In this document: positions 16,257 to 23,493 of the stretch, in pieces
Numbering within the stretch: position 1 is the first letter of the stretch
How the letters are laid out: every line of letters begins with the position of its first letter
DNA from: a virus
Strand: one strand, 5' to 3'
Length of the DNA: 31,560 nt
Virus record (IMG/VR): IMGVR_UViG_3300020416_000037
Span: 1-31,560 of that record
The notes under the pieces: generated by a model
What the model saw: only the letters and a program-made list of their open reading frames with translations
Databases searched by the model: none
What the model was told of the DNA's origin: nothing
Position numbers and translations under genes: made by a program

Positions 16257-16865
16257 ATGGCTTTTTATGTTACAGATGGAACAACTGCAAGACAACAAAA
16301 TACAGGTGTAGTTTTTGTTGAAGGTAAGGTAACTACTGGAACCTCACATGTAGATATAAGATATGATCAGGCAAGAAGTGCTGGATATGGATTTTTTACA
16401 TTAGATTTAACTGGTATAAGAGTTCAATCTAAGGAATTTACAATGCGTGGATTGACTGCTGCTAACACAGTTGCAACAAATGGACATTATGGGGGATACT
16501 ATGCTCATGGAGAGTCTGATGCAGACCTTGATGCGGGTACAAGTAGTAGTATGAATAATGATGCTTACTGGACTTTAACGGCGGGTCGGACGGGAAGTCA
16601 TCTCAGTAGATATTTGGGACATTGGAGAGTTTATATAACATTTCCTATAGATTCATCAATCACAGCTGTAAATGGTGCTCGTCCAAATGTTTTTTGGAGA
16701 GGAACTTGTAGAGTTTCTAGTGTTGACTCGGCCAATATAGCTGGTGGAGGAACAGCTGTTCCAGCTTTTGATTATGGTATCAGGATTGGTACTAATGATG
16801 GATCGACAAACTGGGATCTTGGTTCATATTGTCTAACCGGATATAAAGAGGGTGGTCAATTCTAG
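16257..16865 (+). CDS. Protein of unknown function paired with a fibre (202 aa)
   Basis: A 202-aa protein that begins directly after the TAG of the 14952 gene, with AGAGG at 16244-16248 as a ribosome site. It has none of the stalk repeats. Composition suggests a single all-beta domain rich in aromatic residues and glycine: VEGKVTTGTSHVDIRYDQA, YGFFTLDLTGIRV, GHYGGYYAHGES, YLGHWRVYITFPID, FWRGTCRVSS, FDYGIRIGTND. It has two cysteines (TCRV and YCLTGY). There is no signal peptide, membrane segment or known catalytic motif. The zero-gap pairing suggests a fibre-tip adhesin or a dedicated chaperone for the 14952 fibre, but nothing in the sequence decides between these. Confidence 0.7.
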   Translation: MAFYVTDGTTARQQNTGVVFVEGKVTTGTSHVDIRYDQARSAGYGFFTLDLTGIRVQSKEFTMRGLTAANTVATNGHYGGYYAHGESDADLDAGTSSSMNNDAYWTLTAGRTGSHLSRYLGHWRVYITFPIDSSITAVNGARPNVFWRGTCRVSSVDSANIAGGGTAVPAFDYGIRIGTNDGSTNWDLGSYCLTGYKEGGQF

Positions 16866-16887
16866 TGATCTTTCATGGTTTATGGTT

Positions 16888-16895
16888 GATAAATA
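16888..16895 (+). promoter_or_regulatory. Late promoter box
   Basis: GATAAATA followed by ATCAAAAAG, ending 17 nt before the ATG at 16912. The same ATAAATAATCAAAAA variant occurs at 29827. The rest of the 46-nt gap shows nothing else clear. Confidence 0.75.
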
Positions 16896-16911
16896 ATCAA
16901 AAAGTACTCTG

Positions 16912-18294
16912 ATGTCAAGAATAAGAGCAGATCAGATATTAAATGGTGCTGGTACCGGTGCTCCTAACTTTTCATTAGGACTTCAGGTAGGTGCTGCTAC
17001 CACTATCCATACAACAGGTATTGACCTTGGAAGTGGTAATATTCAATCACATAATATAAATTCAACTGGTATTATTACTGCTGCTTCTGGATCTTTTAGT
17101 GGTAATGTTTCTGTTGGTGGAACATTAACATATGAAGACGTTACAAGTATAGATTCGGTTGGTATTATAACTGCTCAATCTGGTATTCATGTTACTGGTG
17201 GTGATGTTGGTATCAATACAACTTCAAATAATGATGGCGCACATTTTCAACATTATCAATCTGAAGTAAGACATCAAAGTTTCCAAAGTACTAATGGTGA
17301 TTTATCAATTGTTACAGATAATAATAGTAATCCAGCTGTATACATCAAAGGAACAGGAAATGCAGATTTAGTAAATGTATTTGATAATACTACTGAAGTT
17401 TTTACAATAAAAGATGGTGGTAATGTTGCTATCGGAACTGATAATCCCTCATCAGTCATTTTTACTGTAAGAGGAGATAATAATACTACATTTACTAATA
17501 ATCCAGCTAGCATGCTTATAGCGGGTAATGATTCAGCGACTTCGGGTAGCTCTGGTGCCGGTATATTCTTTGGAGGAAGATATCTCGATGGTCAAGATAC
17601 TACAACGACATTTGCAGCTATCAGTGGTATTAAGGAAACAACATCAGATAATGAATATGGCGGTGCTTTAGTTTTTGGTACTAGAGCTGCTGGTTCTGGT
17701 GGTGGAAGTTTTGAAAGAATGCGTATAGATTCTAATGGTTATATGACAAAGGCACCATCGGGAATGGTAATAAGAAGTGGTTTTTATGATCCAGGAACCG
17801 GAACTAATGCAACAACAGCGACCACTTCCGCGACATTTACAACCCTTAATATTAATGGAACGGGTCAAGTAGGACATAATATAGGTAAATTCAGTGATGA
17901 CGGACTCACATATACTAAAGTAAGTTCTAATAGTCATCTGAATATTAGTGTATCTATACCTTTTTATCTTGCCGTGGGTGGTACAGGTTTTGGTATTAGA
18001 GCTCTGTTGAGTACAGATAATGGAAGTAATTATTATACAGTAACTGGATTAAGCAATGGACCCGCTGACAAATGGGGTGCAGCTGGTTACGGTGGTAACA
18101 CATCTGGTATAGTAAATTATACTTGGAATACAAGAATGAATTCTTCTCGGGCATCAGCAATACTTGCAAAAACAGGAACTATTAGATTCTATTTTGAGGT
18201 GGCTGTTTGGTCTAGTTCCGATACATTAACAATTGGTGATTATCCTAGTTATAACAAAAAATCTTCAATTATAGTACAAGAAATTGCTGAATAA
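16912..18294 (+). CDS. Tail fibre-like adhesin with beta-sandwich head (460 aa)
   Basis: A 460-aa fibre. MSRIRADQILNGAGTGAPNF is a typical cyanophage fibre N-terminus. A stalk follows with GTLTYEDVTSIDSVGIITAQ (about 70-90) and VGINTTSN, then EVFTIKDGGNVAIGTDNPSS and SFERMRIDSNGYM (about 265-280). The last 180 residues lack these repeats and look like one globular beta domain: MVIRSGFYDPG, SNSHLNISVSIPFYLA, GIRALLSTDNGSNYYTV, TIRFYFEVAVWSS, SIIVQEIAE. The layout resembles the C-terminal domain of the 23494 product. By position it is the receptor-binding head. No specific fold can be fixed by eye. It starts 17 nt after a late promoter box and has no clear ribosome site. Confidence 0.85.
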   Translation: MSRIRADQILNGAGTGAPNFSLGLQVGAATTIHTTGIDLGSGNIQSHNINSTGIITAASGSFSGNVSVGGTLTYEDVTSIDSVGIITAQSGIHVTGGDVGINTTSNNDGAHFQHYQSEVRHQSFQSTNGDLSIVTDNNSNPAVYIKGTGNADLVNVFDNTTEVFTIKDGGNVAIGTDNPSSVIFTVRGDNNTTFTNNPASMLIAGNDSATSGSSGAGIFFGGRYLDGQDTTTTFAAISGIKETTSDNEYGGALVFGTRAAGSGGGSFERMRIDSNGYMTKAPSGMVIRSGFYDPGTGTNATTATTSATFTTLNINGTGQVGHNIGKFSDDGLTYTKVSSNSHLNISVSIPFYLAVGGTGFGIRALLSTDNGSNYYTVTGLSNGPADKWGAAGYGGNTSGIVNYTWNTRMNSSRASAILAKTGTIRFYFEVAVWSSSDTLTIGDYPSYNKKSSIIVQEIAE

Positions 18295-18297
18295 ATA
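18290..18297 (+). promoter_or_regulatory. Late promoter box (extended type)
   Basis: AATAAATA includes the TAA stop (18292-18294) of the 16912 gene and continues ACTAAAAAAG. It ends 18 nt before the ATG at 18315. Confidence 0.75.
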
Positions 18298-18314
18298 ACT
18301 AAAAAAGTATCGGT

Positions 18315-19091
18315 ATGTCGAAGATACAAGTAAATGAGATAGTCAATCACTTTGATAATGGTGCTCCCGACTGCCCCAAAGGTTTTACGGTATCTTCTGG
18401 TATTTCGACATTTACCGGTTCAATTGATGCAAATGGTAGTTTAGATGTAGATGGTCATACAAATTTAGATAACGTTAATATATCTGGTGTTGTCACTGCT
18501 ACTAGTTTTGTTGGAAACGTTACTGGTAATGTTACGGGAAATGCTGATTCAGCAACTAATGCACAAGGTCTTACTGGTTCTCCAAGTATTTCTGTTGCAA
18601 GTCTTGTCGCAACTGGTAATGTAACTATTGGTGGAACACTTACATATGATGATGTAACAAACGTAGATGTAATTGGAATATTAACAGCAAGAGGTGGAAT
18701 AAAAATTGGTACGGGTGGTACAGTCGGACCTGTAGGATCTGGTATTGTCACATACTTTGGTGATGGTTCACAGTTAACTGGTATTGATGCAACTCAAATT
18801 CAAACTGGTAATACTAGTGTCCAGACTATAGATACTGGGTCTGATGGGCACGTTAAGGTTAATACTGAAGGTAGTGAAAGACTTCGTATAACCTCAACTG
18901 GTTTAATTGATGCATCTTCAAATACAACTGCTATAGCACTACCACAAGGAACCACAGCACAAAGACCGTCTGGTTCGGCACCATACATAAGGAAGAATAC
19001 CACCAATAATGCGTTGGAATATTTTGATGGGACATCATGGGTAGAGATAATCACGGATTATTTCCCCACTGGTTCTACTATTTTAGGTTGA
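18315..19091 (+). CDS. Short tail fibre-like stalk protein (258 aa)
   Basis: A 258-aa protein starting MSKIQVNEIVNHFDNGAPD. It has stalk repeats SLDVDGHTNLDNVNISG, GNVTGNVTGNADSATNAQG, GTLTYDDVTNVDVIGILTA and TGGTVGPVGSGIVTYFGDGS, then ERLRITSTGLID (about 189-200). Its C-terminal segment, QGTTAQRPSGSAPYIRKN then ALEYFDGTSWVEI, is a common phage fibre ending. It stops at YFPTGSTILG, which recalls the start of a collar domain and goes no further. With no large head of its own, it may act as the stalk for the product of the next gene, whose ribosome site overlaps its stop codon. A 59-bp segment is almost identical to part of the 11810 gene. Confidence 0.85.
   Translation: MSKIQVNEIVNHFDNGAPDCPKGFTVSSGISTFTGSIDANGSLDVDGHTNLDNVNISGVVTATSFVGNVTGNVTGNADSATNAQGLTGSPSISVASLVATGNVTIGGTLTYDDVTNVDVIGILTARGGIKIGTGGTVGPVGSGIVTYFGDGSQLTGIDATQIQTGNTSVQTIDTGSDGHVKVNTEGSERLRITSTGLIDASSNTTAIALPQGTTAQRPSGSAPYIRKNTTNNALEYFDGTSWVEIITDYFPTGSTILG
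18714..18772 (+). repeat. 59-bp block shared with 13454-13512
   Basis: The copy in the 18315 gene. One base differs (gtCacat here, gtAacat in the other copy). Sequence on either side diverges quickly. Confidence 0.8.
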
Positions 19092-19097
19092 GGTAAG
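19090..19097 (+). promoter_or_regulatory. Ribosome binding site overlapping the upstream stop
   Basis: GAGGTAAG shares its first two bases with the TGA stop (19089-19091) of the 18315 gene and lies 5 nt before the ATG at 19103. No late promoter is present, so the two genes are probably transcribed and translated together. Confidence 0.65.
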
Positions 19098-19102
19098 AAA
19101 TA

Positions 19103-22100
19103 ATGGCAAACGAAGTATTTACAAGAACTCCTACAAGTGTAGGTAACAGAAAAAAATTCACCTGGGCAGGTTGGATAAAAAGAAATGATATAAATGCAAG
19201 TGGTGCAAATTCCTATCAAGGAATTTTTGCTGTCGGTACTTCTGATGGTTCAGAAGATACCTTTATGTTCTCTTCTGATCGAATCAGATTACGTTGCGAA
19301 AGTGGATCAGACATAACAACAATTGAGGAATTTAGAGACCCTGGAAATTGGATGCATGTGATGATGGTCGTAGATACCACAGTATATGATGCAGATCGTA
19401 GATGTGTTTTTTATATGAATGGAAGAAGATCAGACTGGATGTCTCAAGAAGATAACATTACTCAAAACGCAGACTTAAGAATTAATAGTGTTGACAAACA
19501 TTATTTGGGAGAATTTCCCAGAATTAATGAACATTTAGATGGTCAAATATGTGATGTATTCCTCGTAGATGGTCAGGCACTTGGTCCAGATGTGTTTGGT
19601 TTCTATAAAGATGGAGACGGTTATATTTCTTCTGGAACTGCAAAAGCAACTGATTTCCGTCCTGGTCAGTGGATGCCACATTCACCATCAAAGATCAAAA
19701 AGGATATCAATCGTAGGGGTGGATTTGGAGTTAATGGATTCTATCTTCCTATGAATGATAGTTCCAATCCTGGTGCTGACTTCCATATGACTCCTAATAG
19801 TATTATTAAACTGAAAGGAGAAGACTTACCACAACCACGCAACGGTGCTCCTACAACTTCTGATTCTTATGTCAGTCAGTTGAGGACACAGACAGGTGAA
19901 TTGTTTAATGATGGGGTCGTTAATTTTGGTGGAGCCGGTGATAGAAATGCATTGCAAGATAGTGGTAATGGAGTCAATTTAGGAACTGGTGAATTTACTG
20001 TAGAAGCTTTTGTTTATCATTCTATTCTTCCGCAAAATTCTCTGCAGTATATCTTCATGACCACAGCTCAAGGTAATCCTAATGCATTTGCATTTGCTGT
20101 TGAAAATGATCGTATTGTTGCTGGGTCACATGCCGGTAGCTTCTCAAACTCCACAAAAGTAGAAGCAACATTTCCTGTAGGAAGTCTTAAAACAGGTCAG
20201 TGGTATCATTATGCTGCTTGTAGAAGTGGAAATACACTCCGTCTGTTTATTGATGGAAAAATGATGGTGGAGGATACTTCACACACGGAAAATTATAATA
20301 ACACCAGTGCTTTTGGGTGTAGAGTTGGATCCGAGGCAGGGGATGGTGCTAGTAGTGCAGGATTTAAATCTATCAAGGGATTTATGTCAAACGTTCGTGT
20401 TGTAAATGGAACCGCTCTTTATACCTCAAACTTTACACCACCAACATCCGCTCTTACTGCAGTAACCAATACTATTCTTCTTTGTTGTCAGTCTCCAACA
20501 TCAGTGACTGCTGCTGCTGTATCACCTGGTACATTATCACTTCTAACTCATTCAGGTGATATGCCAGCAGCCGCTGCTAGAAATGAATTAGATGCTTCTA
20601 TTGTTCTTGCTATTCCTGGTATTAGTGGTGGTCAGGTTACTGGGATTGGTGATTACTCTGCTGATATCCGAGGTAATGGAACTAATAAAAATATTTCTGC
20701 AAATGGAAATGCTGGTGTTGGTGCGACTGGAATATATTATGGAAGTGCTTTAAATCTTGATGTAAGTAATGATAATCTTGTTATTGCTAACGACTCAAAC
20801 GGAAGTATCTCTACGGATTTTAGTTTTGGATCTAGTGATTTTACAGTAGAGTATTGGCAATATAATACAAGTTTTTCAGGAACTCCTGGACATGGTATAT
20901 GGGATAGTCCAAATAATCAAAGATCTTGGTTAATCTATAATAATAGTTCATCAAAACCAAGATATTATGTGTCGGTCGATGGAGTTGCTAGTGTTAATAT
21001 AAATTCAGATGAAACTGTTCCAACTGATCAATGGAATCATTATTGTATGGAAAGAGTTGGTTCAACTTTATTTGGCTATCTAAATGGTAGATGTGTCGGA
21101 CAAAATAGTAATTTGGGAACACAATCGCTATTTACTCCAGTTGATTACCTAAAAATTGGAACTTGGGGTGATTCATCATTCTCTGTAAAAGGATTTGTAC
21201 AAGACTTTCGTATCTATAAAGGTGTAGCAAAATACAAGGGTGGTTTTGATGTTCCCAAACCTTATACACCAGTAGGTATTGAAGCATTTAGAACAGTTGC
21301 TGATACTTGTAAGAATAACTTTTGTACTTGGAATTCAATATCTCCTACATTTAGTGGGAGTAATGCAGTATTTTCTAATGGAAATCTGACTACTTCTGAA
21401 GCAACCTCAAACGTAGCTCAAGGCACTGGAACAATTGGTCCATCATCAGGTAAGTGGTATTATGAAGCAAGAGCAGAAAATGTAACTGGTAGTACTCATT
21501 TGATTGGAATACGAGCAGCAGAATGGAATAATGCTAATACTCAAAATAGTTTAGCATATAGAAGTAATGGTGCTGTATATAATTATAGTACTGCTGCTAC
21601 TAGTCAAGCATCCTACACTACTGGTGATATCATAGGTATTGCATTTGATGCTACTAATGGAAGATTATGGTTCTCTAAAAATGGAGTTTGGACTACTGGA
21701 ACAAACCCTTCAGCAGGGTCGGGACAAAATGTTAATTACACACCTTCTGCAACCACTGCATTTTTTGCCTTCGATAATGTATCAGGAACTCAATTATGGG
21801 ATGCAAATTTCGGTCAAAACCCATCATTCTGTGGCAGAATTACAGCAGGAACAAATGCAGATGATAGTGGCAAGGGACTGTTTAAGTATGCCCCTCCAAC
21901 TGGTTTCCTAGCATTATGTGAGGATAACTTACCTGCTCCTGTAATTGCTGACCCTGGTAAGCACTTTAAGACCGTACTTTATACTGGCACTAACACTAAC
22001 AGATCTGTTACTGGTGTTGGATTCAAACCTGGTTTTGTTTGGACAAAAGAGCGTAATGGTACTGAAGTGCCTGCATTTTACGATGAAGTTCGCAAACCAC

Positions 22101-23020
22101 CAAATGTGCTTTATTCTTCCGAAACAAATTCGGAGGAAAATAATTCTGGATATCTTTATTCATTTGATGATGACGGATTTACAGTTGGTACTGCTGATTT
22201 AAGTAATAATGCTGGTGGTGAATACGTCGCATGGTGTTGGAAAGCAGGTGGTGCAGCAGTACCAAACACTGAAGGTAGTATCACAGCACAGGTGAGTGCC
22301 AATCAGACAGCAGGATTTTCTATTGCCAAATGGACTGGCACAGGAGCAAATGGTACAATCGGTCATGGATTGAGTACGGCACCAGAAATAATGTTCGTCA
22401 AGGGGTTAGATAACACAGATCATTGGTTTGTTTATAGTAGTTCTTTAACAACATCACAATATCTTTACTTAAATCTAACTTCCACGATAGCTTCTGGAGC
22501 AAATGCTTGGAACAGTACAGCTCCAACTAATAGCGTATTTTCAATCGGAGATGATGGTGGTGTAAATGGATCTTCAAATGATTACATTGCTTATTGTTGG
22601 CATGGTGTAGAAGGTTTCAGTAAGTTTGGAACCTTTGAAGGAAGTGATAATGCTGATGGTGCTTTTGTGTACTTGGGATTCAAACCAGCACTAGTCATAG
22701 CCAAGAATATACAAACTGCATATACTGTTGGTGGCTCTGTTGCTACAAGTTGGGGTATGTGGGATTCTTCTAGAATGCCAAATAATCCTGCAGGAAATCC
22801 ACTCTGGGCAAATTTTAACAGCACTGAAACTACTAGAGGTAACGGATCGAGTGCAAACACAGGAGGAGAAGATGGTAATGGTCTAGGTGGATTCCTAATG
22901 TGTGATCTATTATCAAATGGATTTAAGGCAAGATCTGCCGGAAGTGAATTTAATTCTCCAGGAACAAATATCTACATGGCATGGGCAGAATCACCATTCC
23001 AGACTGCAAACGCCAAGTGA
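19103..23020 (+). CDS. Multidomain LamG/SPRY lectin-like adhesin (1305 aa)
   Basis: A 1305-aa mosaic with no stalk repeats. Residues about 1-165 are a first concanavalin/LamG-like domain (KKFTWAGWIKRNDI, GNWMHVMMVVD, RCVFYMNGRR, HLDGQICDVFLVDGQ). About 290-447 are a second (TGEFTVEAFVYHS, GQWYHYAACRSGNTLRLFID, GFMSNVRVVNGTALY). About 576-720 are a third (SDFTVEYWQYN, DQWNHYCMERVGSTLFGYLN, KGFVQDFRIYKGVAKY). About 783-903 resemble a SPRY domain (SGKWYYEARAEN, GDIIGIAFDATNGRLWFSKN, FGQNPSFCGRI). About 954-1305 are a C-terminal region met in marine phages (GFKPGFVWTKER, GEYVAWCWKAGG, GTIGHGLSTAPEIMFVK, DYIAYCWHGVEG). LamG and SPRY folds bind sugars or proteins, so host-surface recognition is likely. 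Translation appears coupled to the short stalk gene at 18315. Domain edges are approximate, and ligand and metal sites were not resolved. Confidence 0.85.
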   Translation: MANEVFTRTPTSVGNRKKFTWAGWIKRNDINASGANSYQGIFAVGTSDGSEDTFMFSSDRIRLRCESGSDITTIEEFRDPGNWMHVMMVVDTTVYDADRRCVFYMNGRRSDWMSQEDNITQNADLRINSVDKHYLGEFPRINEHLDGQICDVFLVDGQALGPDVFGFYKDGDGYISSGTAKATDFRPGQWMPHSPSKIKKDINRRGGFGVNGFYLPMNDSSNPGADFHMTPNSIIKLKGEDLPQPRNGAPTTSDSYVSQLRTQTGELFNDGVVNFGGAGDRNALQDSGNGVNLGTGEFTVEAFVYHSILPQNSLQYIFMTTAQGNPNAFAFAVENDRIVAGSHAGSFSNSTKVEATFPVGSLKTGQWYHYAACRSGNTLRLFIDGKMMVEDTSHTENYNNTSAFGCRVGSEAGDGASSAGFKSIKGFMSNVRVVNGTALYTSNFTPPTSALTAVTNTILLCCQSPTSVTAAAVSPGTLSLLTHSGDMPAAAARNELDASIVLAIPGISGGQVTGIGDYSADIRGNGTNKNISANGNAGVGATGIYYGSALNLDVSNDNLVIANDSNGSISTDFSFGSSDFTVEYWQYNTSFSGTPGHGIWDSPNNQRSWLIYNNSSSKPRYYVSVDGVASVNINSDETVPTDQWNHYCMERVGSTLFGYLNGRCVGQNSNLGTQSLFTPVDYLKIGTWGDSSFSVKGFVQDFRIYKGVAKYKGGFDVPKPYTPVGIEAFRTVADTCKNNFCTWNSISPTFSGSNAVFSNGNLTTSEATSNVAQGTGTIGPSSGKWYYEARAENVTGSTHLIGIRAAEWNNANTQNSLAYRSNGAVYNYSTAATSQASYTTGDIIGIAFDATNGRLWFSKNGVWTTGTNPSAGSGQNVNYTPSATTAFFAFDNVSGTQLWDANFGQNPSFCGRITAGTNADDSGKGLFKYAPPTGFLALCEDNLPAPVIADPGKHFKTVLYTGTNTNRSVTGVGFKPGFVWTKERNGTEVPAFYDEVRKPPNVLYSSETNSEENNSGYLYSFDDDGFTVGTADLSNNAGGEYVAWCWKAGGAAVPNTEGSITAQVSANQTAGFSIAKWTGTGANGTIGHGLSTAPEIMFVKGLDNTDHWFVYSSSLTTSQYLYLNLTSTIASGANAWNSTAPTNSVFSIGDDGGVNGSSNDYIAYCWHGVEGFSKFGTFEGSDNADGAFVYLGFKPALVIAKNIQTAYTVGGSVATSWGMWDSSRMPNNPAGNPLWANFNSTETTRGNGSSANTGGEDGNGLGGFLMCDLLSNGFKARSAGSEFNSPGTNIYMAWAESPFQTANAK

Positions 23021-23026
23021 TAAATA
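23019..23026 (+). promoter_or_regulatory. Late promoter box (extended type)
   Basis: GATAAATA starts inside the TGA stop (23018-23020) of the LamG/SPRY gene and continues ACTAAAAAGG. It ends 18 nt before the ATG at 23044. Confidence 0.75.
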
Positions 23027-23043
23027 ACTAAAAAGGTTTTACA

Positions 23044-23484
23044 ATGGCGATTGGAAATCCCATTACTAGTGAAAATAATTTTAGGATAAACAAGTTTGGT
23101 CCACATCAAGGACAAACTCTGTTCACAATTAATAATGGGTACCAAATAGGTAAAATTTCTGTCTTCAGAAATGGTGTTCGACTCACAGACGGTATTGATT
23201 TTACCGCTTCTGATGGTTCTACTGTCACGTTTAATACTGGCTGTAATCTCGGTGATGATATAGTTATTGAAGTTCTTGACACGTTCAGTGTTGCTAATGT
23301 TTCTGGAAGTGGTGGTGGGGCCACTGGAAGTAGTGGAGATGAAGTATTTCATGAAAATGAACAAGTGGTGACAGCAAATTATACGTTAAGTAATGGTAGA
23401 AGTGCTATGAGTGTTGGTCCTGTGACTTTGAACGCAGGAGTGGTAGTTACCATCCCTGCAAATCGAAGATGGGTAGTTCTCTAG
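23044..23484 (+). CDS. Small fibre accessory/tip-like protein (146 aa)
   Basis: A 146-aa protein and paralogue of the 14279 product. Residues about 15-80 form the fibre beta domain (GQTLFTINNGYQIGKISVFR, NGVRLTDGIDFTASDGSTV, GDDIVIEVLDTF). A Gly/Ser hinge follows (about 86-98), then a C-terminal segment NEQVVTANYTLSNGRSAMSV, GPVTLNAGVVVTIPANRRWV. That ending (NAMS-GP-IT... TIPSG-WV in my memory of the family) is common in marine phage fibres and may form a small beta-helical cap. It is the first gene of a unit with the 23494 fibre, 9 nt downstream. Confidence 0.75.
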   Translation: MAIGNPITSENNFRINKFGPHQGQTLFTINNGYQIGKISVFRNGVRLTDGIDFTASDGSTVTFNTGCNLGDDIVIEVLDTFSVANVSGSGGGATGSSGDEVFHENEQVVTANYTLSNGRSAMSVGPVTLNAGVVVTIPANRRWVVL

Positions 23485-23487
23485 GAG
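23483..23487 (+). promoter_or_regulatory. Ribosome binding site for the 23494 gene
   Basis: AGGAG overlaps the last base of the TAG stop of the 23044 gene region and lies 6 nt before the ATG at 23494. The 9-nt gap has no promoter, so the two genes share a transcript. Confidence 0.6.
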
Positions 23488-23493
23488 TAAGTC

